Positions 1 through 5,025 of a stretch of DNA of 14,057 nucleotides are shown here, piece by piece (the first letter of the stretch is position 1; every line of letters starts with the position of its first letter). Under the pieces are notes generated by a model. It saw only the letters and a list, made by a program, of their open reading frames with translations, was not told where the DNA came from and did not search any database. The translations under genes were made by a program, and so were the position numbers. Source of the stretch: Caryophanales bacterium UBA2450. Lineage in GTDB: Bacteria; Bacillota_I; Bacilli_A; RFN20; CAG-826. Where the stretch lies: NCBI GenBank assembly GCA_002342545.1, contig DDQE01000001.1, positions 1-14,057 of the forward strand, read 5' to 3'.

Positions 1-389
1 TTTTGAATATATTCCCTAATTGCTTCTTCTGATACTGATCCAATCGTTTCTACATAATATGAAGGATTCCATAATTCTCCATTCCATAACTCTTTAGATA
101 TTTCAGGAAATTTTTTTAATAACAATCTTCCAGATATTCCTTTCATCATCTTAGCGATATAAGAGATTGATATTTTCGGTATAGCAGAGACAAATACATG
201 AACATGGTCTTTTGTTATTACTTCAATTTCAGCGATTTCAAATCCTTTTTGTTTACCAACATCAATTAATATTTCTTTTAATCTTCTCTCAATATCAGTG
301 TTTAATACTTTCCTTCGATATTTAGTAGACCAAACAATATGATAGTTAATGTTAAAAACACATGTTCGTCCATGCCTCAACTTACCCAT
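1..389 (-). CDS. tnpA: IS200/IS605-family transposase TnpA (Y1 HUH), 3' end outside window
   Basis: Single-strand DNA transposase of the Y1 HUH family, which cuts and rejoins the element's ends at hairpins. The gene is too short for the usual ORF cut-offs and is cut by the window edge. Translating from ATG at 387-389 gives 129 uninterrupted residues beginning MGKLRHGRTCVFNINYHIVW, which is typical of the family start. The metal-binding HUH motif reads DHVHVF (about residues 62-67). A W-N-P-S-Y-Y-V-E-T-I-G block follows, then REYIQ at the very edge; the Tyr of REYIQ sits where the catalytic Tyr of IS608-like TnpA lies. An AAAGGA ribosome binding site is at 397-402 (minus strand). No frameshift or stop is seen in the visible part. 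No TnpB is visible; it could lie beyond the edge. Family assignment is very sure, completeness unknown. Confidence 0.93.
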   Translation of the reverse strand, partial: MGKLRHGRTCVFNINYHIVWSTKYRRKVLNTDIERRLKEILIDVGKQKGFEIAEIEVITKDHVHVFVSAIPKISISYIAKMMKGISGRLLLKKFPEISKELWNGELWNPSYYVETIGSVSEEAIREYIQ

Positions 390-420
390 ATCTATATCCT
401 TTACATATAGTATATCAAAA

Positions 421-440
421 AAGTGGTATTTATACCACTT
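421..440. repeat. Subterminal hairpin of the IS200/IS605 left end
   Basis: Perfect inverted repeat AAGTGGTAT-TT-ATACCACTT (9+2+9), lying 32 bp upstream of the tnpA start codon. Left ends of IS200/IS605 elements carry such imperfectly or perfectly paired hairpins, which TnpA binds as single strands and which can also block incoming transcription. The outer boundary of the element should be somewhere between 441 and about 510, but no cleavage site could be fixed. In the remaining stretch to 576 I see no gene and no clear terminator for the downstream end of the galactofuranose operon. Confidence 0.75.
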
Positions 441-576
441 AATATTTATATTATTTCCACATATTTACTCACATATGGTGATGATGGTGTTCTTATTGAT
501 TAAGGCTCATTTTCATCTCTGCAGTTGAACAACCAAGGATTCCCGTTCAAATTCCTATACTTTGGGGCGCTATTAA

Positions 577-1503
577 TTATTGTTCAAAGATTCTACCAGG
601 GTAATAAACTTCGGAAATTCCTTTCTTTCCTTTTTTAACATCCTTAATCGCATCAAGCTTAAGTTTATAAACTCCATTGCCATTTTTCTTATCTTTTCTA
701 GCGGATAATTTAAGTTGGATTTTTTTAGCAAGATAATATCGATAAGGAAGATGTTTCTTTAATAAATATAAATGGTTCCTAAAGCCATAATAATCTTTCC
801 AAATATATTTTAAATTTGGAGTATATTCATAGTCATGATCAATCACAATAGAAGGGACCAAATAAGATTTATATCCACTTTTCTTTTCATATGTTCTTAA
901 AGAATATTCGGTATCGTCATACCAAATAAAATAATCTTTTTCTGGTAGGCCGCACTTTAACATCAATTCTTTTTTAATAAAGATACCAACAAAAGTATAA
1001 GAATCAATTTCAAAATATGGCTTTTGATAATCTAATTCAGTATTTGGAACTTTTTGCATGTGAATGAAGCTACGATTAAAGTTGCTTCTAGCCGCATAGG
1101 CTGTATTTCCTCGCATTAAGACTTTACCCGCGACTAGTCCAGTTTTTGGATCATCTAATTTTTCAAAGTTTTGAAATATTTCAATGCCCTTAGAATCTAA
1201 ATAGGCATCATCATCTCCTAAATAGACCCAATCACAATCTTTGACAGTGCCAGCATATTCCATTCCGGCGTAAAACCCACCAGAGCCACCATAATTTTTA
1301 TCTAGAGTAATTACTTTTTTACGATAATTACCTTTTTGCTTAACCCAAGAAGATAAAAATTCTTTAGTAGAATCAGTAGAGGCATTATCCACTACTACGA
1401 GTTCAGTAATAGGAACAGTTTGACTATCAAAAGCGTTAATCGTGTTTTTTAATTTATCTAAACGATTAAAAGTAACGCATACCGCCACAACATTTTTATT
1501 CAT
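577..1503 (-). CDS. Family 2 glycosyltransferase, galactofuranosyltransferase-like
   Basis: Predicted to transfer galactofuranose from UDP-Galf to a surface glycan at the cytoplasmic face of the membrane. It has 308 residues. The GT-A fold signatures are VTFNR (10-14), VVDNAST (37-43), GGSGGF (72-77), the metal-binding LGDDDAY (95-101, triple Asp 97-99), WYDDTEYSLR (194-203) and a His in IDHD (221-224). The combination DDD, W-x-DD and a late His is the arrangement known from mycobacterial GlfT enzymes. ATG at 1503 is chosen because GGAGG lies 5 nt upstream (1509-1513); a TTG at 1515 in the same frame is a less likely start. The gene overlaps the end of glf by 8 bp (ATGAATAA), so translation is probably coupled. 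Acceptor unknown. The neighbouring mutase makes Galf the best donor guess; family GT2 is certain. Confidence 0.88.
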   Translation of the reverse strand: MNKNVVAVCVTFNRLDKLKNTINAFDSQTVPITELVVVDNASTDSTKEFLSSWVKQKGNYRKKVITLDKNYGGSGGFYAGMEYAGTVKDCDWVYLGDDDAYLDSKGIEIFQNFEKLDDPKTGLVAGKVLMRGNTAYAARSNFNRSFIHMQKVPNTELDYQKPYFEIDSYTFVGIFIKKELMLKCGLPEKDYFIWYDDTEYSLRTYEKKSGYKSYLVPSIVIDHDYEYTPNLKYIWKDYYGFRNHLYLLKKHLPYRYYLAKKIQLKLSARKDKKNGNGVYKLKLDAIKDVKKGKKGISEVYYPGRIFEQ

Positions 1504-2605
1504 GTAAGCCTCCAATAAAGTTAAGTGCTTCTAAAATCACTTTATCCATATCTAAATATTTGTATAAACCTAATCGTCCCCCGAAATATAGATTTGGATA
1601 TTTTTTAGCTTCTAAAAGATATTTCTGTAATAATTCAGTATTTCTTTGATCGTTAACTGGATAATAAGGCTCATCTCCTAATTTCCAACTAGCGGGATAT
1701 TCTTTAGAAATAACAGTTTTAGGAGTTGCTAGATTAAATTCAAAATGTTTATGTTCAATGATTCGAGTATATGGGATTTCTTGTTCAGTATAATTCACTA
1801 CCGCTACACCTTGATAATTAGGTGTATCTAATACTTCTGTTTCTAATCTCACTGTGCGATATTCTAGATTTCCAAACTTATAATCAAAATAGGAATCAAT
1901 CGTGCCAGTATAAATAATGTTATGAGCGATTTGAGAATATTCCTCTTTTGACTTTAAAAAATCAGTATTTAATCTCACTTCAATCCCTTCAAGCATCTTG
2001 TTGATGATATTTGTATATCCTCCTATTGGGATACCTTGATAAATATCATTAAAATAATTGTTATCAAAAGTAAATCTTACTGGCAAACGTTTAATAATAA
2101 AGGCAGGTAAATCTTTACAATCTTTTCCCCACTGTTTAGCGGTATATCCTTTAATTAATTTTTCATAAATTGTTGGACCCACTAAGTTAATTGCCTGTTC
2201 TTCTAAATTATGAGGCTCTTCAATATGATATGATTTCTTTTCTTGTTCAATCTTATTTCTTGCTTCTTCTGGAGTTTTGACGTCTTTCCATAATTCACAA
2301 AAAGTATTCATATTAAATGGGAGATTATAAATCTCATTTTTATATCTCGCTAATGGGGAATTGATAAAATTATTAAATTCAGCGAATTGATTAATATAAT
2401 CCCATACTTCTTTATTTGAGGTATGAAAAATATGCGCCCCATAAACATGAACGTTTATACCTTCTACTTCTTTAGTGTAGACATTACCGCCTACATGATT
2501 TCTTTTATCAATTACTAAAACTTTATAACCGCGTTTATGTAATTCATAAGCGCATATAGAGCCATATAGGCCACTACCAACAATTAAATAATCATATTTA
2601 GCCAT
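1496..2605 (-). CDS. glf: UDP-galactopyranose mutase
   Basis: Flavoenzyme that interconverts UDP-galactopyranose and UDP-galactofuranose, supplying the donor for galactofuranose-containing surface polymers. The 369-residue length is normal for the bacterial enzyme. The N-terminal Rossmann motif GSGLYG (10-15) and acidic D33 bind FAD, and HVGGN (37-41) and HVYGAHIFHT (53-62) are hallmark blocks. GYTAKQWGKD, IKRLPVRFTFDNNYF and IGGYT follow in the usual order. Near the C-terminus, FGGRLGLYKYLDMDKV carries the conserved Arg of the active site. Start ATG at 2603-2605 is followed directly by the FAD motif; only a weak AGG precedes it. An inverted repeat AATAATA-N5-TATTATT (2620-2638) lies in its leader and overlaps possible -10 sequences. 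It sits 49 bp behind the PF06541 gene and overlaps the glycosyltransferase, suggesting one transcript. Confidence 0.97.
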   Translation of the reverse strand: MAKYDYLIVGSGLYGSICAYELHKRGYKVLVIDKRNHVGGNVYTKEVEGINVHVYGAHIFHTSNKEVWDYINQFAEFNNFINSPLARYKNEIYNLPFNMNTFCELWKDVKTPEEARNKIEQEKKSYHIEEPHNLEEQAINLVGPTIYEKLIKGYTAKQWGKDCKDLPAFIIKRLPVRFTFDNNYFNDIYQGIPIGGYTNIINKMLEGIEVRLNTDFLKSKEEYSQIAHNIIYTGTIDSYFDYKFGNLEYRTVRLETEVLDTPNYQGVAVVNYTEQEIPYTRIIEHKHFEFNLATPKTVISKEYPASWKLGDEPYYPVNDQRNTELLQKYLLEAKKYPNLYFGGRLGLYKYLDMDKVILEALNFIGGLHE

Positions 2606-2654
2606 AAAAAACCTATATTAATAATACAGGATATTATTTAATTTTAGAATTAAA

Positions 2655-3284
2655 TTAAACGCTTTCCTTGTCTTTACGAAGTTGTTTAATTTTATTTCTT
2701 AACTCTTTTTTAAAATCTTCAAATCTTAAACCAGCGAGTTCTTTATAATATTTTGCTTTTGTGGCTAAGTGGATCGAATAGGCAAAGTCCACTAGCATTG
2801 CTCCAATTACTGCCCCAACAAAATATGTATAAATAAGATTTTCACTAATCCAAGAGATACCGCTAACTAAAAACGGATTGATAAGGAAATAATATAAAGA
2901 TCCAACCGCTAACCAAATCAAAGAAAACGAAGGACAAATAATCCCCATAATATTTCCTTTACGGTTGCTATAATCCCAAAGCTTAACTTTTAAGCCTTTA
3001 ATAAATATTAATCCAGCTAAAAATTCCACAACTGTCATTCCTACTCCAATAATTAAAATACGAACAACAATATCAACCGCGTGATTAGAAATTCCAAAAG
3101 GAATATTACTAACCGCATATAGGACAATGACTCCAAAGCCATAAATCGGTAAATATGGCCCCATTAAAAAACCAGGATTCATCCATTTGTGTTGCGATAC
3201 AAATCTTCTAAAGAATAATTCAATAACCCAACCAATTATAGAGCCAATCACAAATAAAGTAGAGATAATAACAAGATATTTCAT
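2655..3284 (-). CDS. PF06541 (ABC_trans_CmpB / DUF1113-type) integral membrane protein
   Basis: A 209-residue polytopic membrane protein of the family annotated 'putative ABC-transporter type IV' (CmpB), widespread in Firmicutes. The transport function is not proven, and no ATP-binding partner is nearby. Recognisable blocks are G-W-V-I-E near residue 18-22, NPGFLMGPYLPIYGFG (36-51), VEFLAG (86-91), LWDYS (102-106) and G-x-x-CPSFSLIW (114-124). About five hydrophobic segments are visible, roughly 3-24, 39-59, 70-92, 111-135 and 149-171. A basic, probably cytoplasmic tail rich in Lys and Arg follows from 175. It is the first gene of a minus-strand run leading into glf. A TTGAG lies just upstream of the ATG as a weak ribosome site. 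Family call is confident; role in the glycan pathway is only suggested by position. Confidence 0.85.
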   Translation of the reverse strand: MKYLVIISTLFVIGSIIGWVIELFFRRFVSQHKWMNPGFLMGPYLPIYGFGVIVLYAVSNIPFGISNHAVDIVVRILIIGVGMTVVEFLAGLIFIKGLKVKLWDYSNRKGNIMGIICPSFSLIWLAVGSLYYFLINPFLVSGISWISENLIYTYFVGAVIGAMLVDFAYSIHLATKAKYYKELAGLRFEDFKKELRNKIKQLRKDKESV

Positions 3285-3429
3285 ATTCTCAACTATTCTA
3301 ATACTAAAGTAATAATAAAGAAATAAAAAAGGCTAGTGCGATGTTATCTATCAATCCTCTTAAACATTTTTTAAAAAACAATTGTATGTAGCTCAAGATT
3401 GCTAGAATCTAATTTTTGCTTTGAAAATG
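3285..3429. other. Intergenic, nothing recognised
   Basis: Leader of the PF06541 gene and AT-rich spacer. It contains a short hairpin AGATT-GCTAG-AATCT near 3398-3412. No ORF of interest, RNA gene or clear terminator was found here. Confidence 0.5.
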
Positions 3430-3600
3430 AAATTAGGTCACAACCTGTTATCCAAATTCCGTGGAGCATCATATATTCAAATATCATTTAAATACAATAA
3501 TTTATTAATAAATAAAATTAGGTCACAACCTGTGACCCAAATTCTTTGTAGCGCTCTATGTTCAAATGTTATTTAATATAATAATTTATTAATAAATTAA
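3430..3600. repeat. Two tandem imperfect ~85-bp direct repeats
   Basis: Unit 1 (3430-3514) and unit 2 (3515-3600) both start with AAATTAGGTCACAACCTG, continue through CCAAATTC and TTCAAAT, and end with TAATTTATTAATAAAT. They are offset by 84-85 bp and differ by scattered substitutions. After unit 2 the sequence AAATTGAG resembles the beginning of a third copy. The block lies directly upstream of the promoter of the structured RNA. No coding potential is seen. The two copies may be a duplicated regulatory region. Confidence 0.85.
3521..3537. promoter_or_regulatory. Perfect palindrome, candidate operator
   Basis: GGTCACA-ACC-TGTGACC is a 7+3+7 perfect inverted repeat in repeat unit 2. The matching place in unit 1 (from 3436) keeps the left arm but has a degenerate right arm (TGTTATCC). 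The site lies about 65 bp upstream of the -35 box of the RNA promoter. The shape fits a dimeric regulator; the protein is unknown. Confidence 0.5.
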
Positions 3601-3601
3601 A

Positions 3602-3630
3602 TTGAGAATAATTATAGTAAATGTTATTAT
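3602..3630 (+). promoter_or_regulatory. Strong vegetative-type promoter for the structured RNA
   Basis: TTGAGA (3602-3607), a 17-nt spacer and TATTAT (3625-3630) match the housekeeping consensus closely. Transcription would start near 3637. No protein start follows, only the structured RNA. Confidence 0.7.
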
Positions 3631-3636
3631 AAAAAT

Positions 3637-3967
3637 GTATCTATTAGCAGACTATCGGCGCTATGAACTAGCTATAAGCAAAGTCGACCATACGCAGGTA
3701 CACGCTAGAACACCCTAATAGAGACTGCAAGATTGGACGTGTTAGGATCTTGCATTGTGGAAAGCATCGCCCAGAAGATAACTTAATGTGTTAGTGGAGT
3801 AGAAAACAATGAATGCTCACACATTATTATCCACGCTCCACACAAATATAATTATTTGAATCAGAGGCCATCCAACGAAGGATGAAACACCAGTAGCTAT
3901 GGTTGATAGGGATGTCAGCAGTTAGCTACAAAAGGTGTTTTGGAGTTGGATGGTTTTTTTCTTCTTT
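3637..3967 (+). ncRNA. Putative ornate structured RNA of unrecognised class, ~330 nt
   Basis: A promoter at the 5' side, a T-run terminator at the 3' side and no reading frame in between point to a non-coding transcript. The visible helices are as follows. CTATTAG 3641-3647 pairs with CTAATAG 3715-3721. CTAGC 3668-3672 pairs with GCTAG 3704-3708. TGCAAGAT 3726-3733 pairs with ATCTTGCA 3747-3754. TAATGTGT 3784-3791 pairs with ACACATTA 3819-3826. GTGGAG 3794-3799 pairs with CTCCAC 3836-3841; it crosses the previous helix, giving a likely pseudoknot. The 3' third is a 30-bp segmented arm capped by a GGGA (GNRA) tetraloop. GC content is visibly higher than in the flanking spacer. Signatures of tmRNA, RNase P RNA, SRP RNA, 5S rRNA, T-box and CRISPR are absent. 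It may be one of the large bacterial RNA classes such as raiA-type or ROOL-type, or new. I could not match it to one. It ends about 70 bp before brnT. Confidence 0.65.
3868..3960 (+). terminator. Segmented 30-bp terminator arm of the structured RNA
   Basis: CCATCCAAC 3868-3876 pairs with GTTGGATGG 3945-3953, followed by seven T (3954-3960). Nested inside are AAACACC 3885-3891 with GGTGTTT 3934-3940, GTAGCTA 3893-3899 with TAGCTAC 3923-3929, and GTTGATA 3902-3908 with TGTCAGC 3913-3919 (two G-U pairs), closed by GGGA. There is no A-run on the other side, so it works on the plus strand only. CATCC 3869-3873 could alternatively pair with GGATG 3880-3884. Confidence 0.75.
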
Positions 3968-4011
3968 AAAACACATAATTACGTAAAGAAAGGAGGTTTA
4001 AATAGTTCGTC

Positions 4012-4031
4012 TATAATTATGATGTAATTAT
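4012..4031 (+). promoter_or_regulatory. brnTA -10 box overlapped by palindromic candidate operator
   Basis: TATAAT at 4012-4017 is a perfect -10 hexamer, though no good -35 is visible. It overlaps ATAATTA (4013-4019), spacer TGATG, TAATTAT (4025-4031), a perfect 7-bp inverted repeat. BrnA-type antitoxins (ribbon-helix-helix) are known to repress their own operon, so this is the likely autoregulatory site. Direct binding is inferred. Confidence 0.5.
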
Positions 4032-4040
4032 TAAATATTT

Positions 4041-4328
4041 ATGTTAAAATTTGAATGGGATGAAAACAAAAACAAACTAAACATAAAGAAGCACGGGATA
4101 AGCTTTGAAGAAGCCAGTACTGTGTTCTATGATGACGAGGCATTAATAATTAGTGATGAAGCACATAGTGATAACGAAGAAAGATTTATAATGATTGGAT
4201 TTTCTTACAAATACAATTTGTTAGTAGTATGTCATTGTTATCGTCAAAACGAATCTATAATTAGAATTGTTTCAGCTAGAAAAGCCACCAAAAATGAAAG
4301 AAAAGAGTATCTAAAAAATGAAAAGTGA
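4041..4328 (+). CDS. brnT: BrnT family toxin
   Basis: Ribonuclease toxin of the BrnT/BrnA type II toxin-antitoxin family, which halts growth by cutting RNA when free of antitoxin. The 95-residue length is standard. The family start FEWDENKNKLNIKKHGISFE (residues 4-23) is present almost ideally. It is followed by the VFYDD block, an Asp/Glu-rich E-E-R-F-I-M-I-G strand and the C-terminal RIVSARKATKNERKEY signature. The frame is intact. The first ATG at 4041 gives the canonical N-terminus but has no ribosome binding site at the normal distance; a perfect AAAGGAGG lies 44 nt upstream (3989-3996). The stop overlaps brnA by 11 bp. Low initiation of the toxin relative to antitoxin would suit its role. 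The gene follows the terminator of the structured RNA and has its own promoter. Confidence 0.93.
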   Translation: MLKFEWDENKNKLNIKKHGISFEEASTVFYDDEALIISDEAHSDNEERFIMIGFSYKYNLLVVCHCYRQNESIIRIVSARKATKNERKEYLKNEK

Positions 4329-4521
4329 ATATGATTTCTCAAAAGGAAAGAAAAATCCCTACGCTAAGATCTTAAAGAAACAAATAACGATTAATATTAG
4401 CGAAGAAGTTTTAGAATACTTTAAGGAAATGTCAGAAAAAACATCTATTCCTTACCAGTCACTCATAAATTTCTATTTATTAGATTGTGTCAAAAACAAG
4501 AAAAAAATAGACATTCTATAA
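4318..4521 (+). CDS. brnA: BrnA family antitoxin
   Basis: Ribbon-helix-helix antitoxin that binds BrnT and represses the operon. The 67 residues begin with EYDFSKGKKNPYAK (residues 4-17), the toxin-wrapping N-terminus typical of BrnA. KKQITINISEEVLEYFKEMS (20-39) follows as the strand-helix DNA-binding part. The second helix is S-I-P-Y-Q-S-L-I-N-F-Y-L-L-D (43-56). A lysine-rich tail ends the protein. The start overlaps the end of brnT (ATGAAAAGTGA), the usual arrangement for coupled translation, with AAAGAG upstream. The frame is intact and the length is normal to slightly short for the family. Confidence 0.9.
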   Translation: MKSEYDFSKGKKNPYAKILKKQITINISEEVLEYFKEMSEKTSIPYQSLINFYLLDCVKNKKKIDIL

Positions 4522-4539
4522 GACTGACAATATAAAAAT

Positions 4540-4566
4540 AAGTGATAGTAATACTATCACTTTTTT
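4540..4566 (+). terminator. Terminator of brnTA
   Basis: AAGTGATAG-TAATA-CTATCACTT (stem 9 bp, extendable to 11) followed by a run of T to 4566, 18 bp after the brnA stop codon. Confidence 0.85.
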
Positions 4567-4591
4567 AATAATGTTACGAAATATATAGTAG

Positions 4592-4750
4592 TTAATTATG
4601 ATGTCCTTCATGACTACAATAGTGAACTGCGTTGTAGTTAGTCACTAAACTTCCATATAAGTAAGATTTAATAACTTCTTTTACGTCGCCTGCTGCTCTT
4701 GGAATGAGATTTAGACCGCTAGAAGTAACTGCTTCTACGCCGTGGCAACA
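4592..4750 (-). pseudogene. Possible 3' fragment of an unknown gene
   Basis: The minus strand is open from about 4750 to a TAA at 4592-4594 and reads about 52 residues, including GVEAVTSSGLNLIPRAAGDV and ending YCSHEGHHN. There is no start codon; an in-frame stop lies just upstream, near 4754-4756. The composition looks protein-like, and the ending rich in His and Cys is distinctive. The V-E-A-V-T-S stretch faintly recalls FMN-binding domains, but that is not enough for a family call. The fragment ends where the DUF1016-like relic starts on the other strand, so a rearrangement junction near 4745-4752 is likely. Confidence 0.35.
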
Positions 4751-4926
4751 TTGAACTTAAAAAGGCTATTCTTAATGCCAAAGGATTTAATCATCAAAAT
4801 CTAAGATATGCGGAAAAGTTTTATACAAAGTATAAAAAGATTTTCCCACAAGTTGTGGGAGATTTAAAATAACCGCAGCCAAAAAAGTAATGCCTTCAAA
4901 TATTTCCACAAGTTGTGGAATAATTG
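4750..4926 (+). pseudogene. Relic of a DUF1016 / YhcG-type nuclease gene (N-terminal domain)
   Basis: In one frame the plus strand reads IELKKAILNAKGFNHQNLRY, then A-E-K-F-Y-T-K-Y and KIFPQVVGDLK, then TAA. It continues in the same frame through a further stop to IFPQVVE and another stop. The G-F-N-x-x-N-L-x-Y-x-x-K-F-Y pattern followed by PQVV repeats is characteristic of the DUF1016 N-terminal domain of YhcG-like PD-(D/E)xK proteins. Both ends of the gene are missing and at least three in-frame stops are present, so it is dead. Such genes often sit beside restriction-modification loci, in keeping with the type III system further right. The family call rests on a short motif and is moderate. 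Confidence 0.55.
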
Positions 4927-4943
4927 TTACAGGACCGCTCAAA

Positions 4944-5012
4944 CAAAAAAGGCTCTAGCAATTCTAAGGTGGAATGAAATAAATTGTTCCACTCTAGATT
5001 TGAAAGAGCACT
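4944..5012 (-). terminator. Terminator of the S41 lipoprotein gene
   Basis: Long imperfect hairpin: GCTCT 4952-4956 with AGAGC 5005-5009, then the middle arms around 4957-4968 and 4993-5004, then GTGGAA 4969-4974 with TTCCAC 4987-4992. Six A at 4945-4950 give the U-run on the minus strand. It begins 14 bp after the gene's stop codon. Confidence 0.75.
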
Positions 5013-5025
5013 AAATAATATTATT

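Noticed and set aside
520..576. GTTCAAATTC near 549-558 resembling a tRNA T-loop
   Set aside because: The flanking bases do not form a T-stem, and no acceptor or anticodon arm could be drawn.
1504..1515. TTG start four codons upstream for the glycosyltransferase
   Set aside because: The GGAGG ribosome site lies inside this extension and is ideally placed for the ATG at 1503.
3430..3600. CRISPR-like repeat array
   Set aside because: Only two end-to-end units of about 85 bp without constant repeat plus variable spacer structure, and no cas genes.
3637..3967. tmRNA, RNase P RNA, SRP RNA, T-box leader or group I/II intron
   Set aside because: None of the hallmark conserved strings of these RNAs, no tRNA-like ends and no T-box TGG-ACC motif could be found.
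4844..4920. Two matching palindromes CCACAAGTTGTGG with centres 60 bp apart, looking like paired operators
   Set aside because: In the DUF1016-like reading frame both copies encode PQVV, and repeated PQVV is a normal feature of that protein family. The palindrome is better explained as coding-sequence residue.
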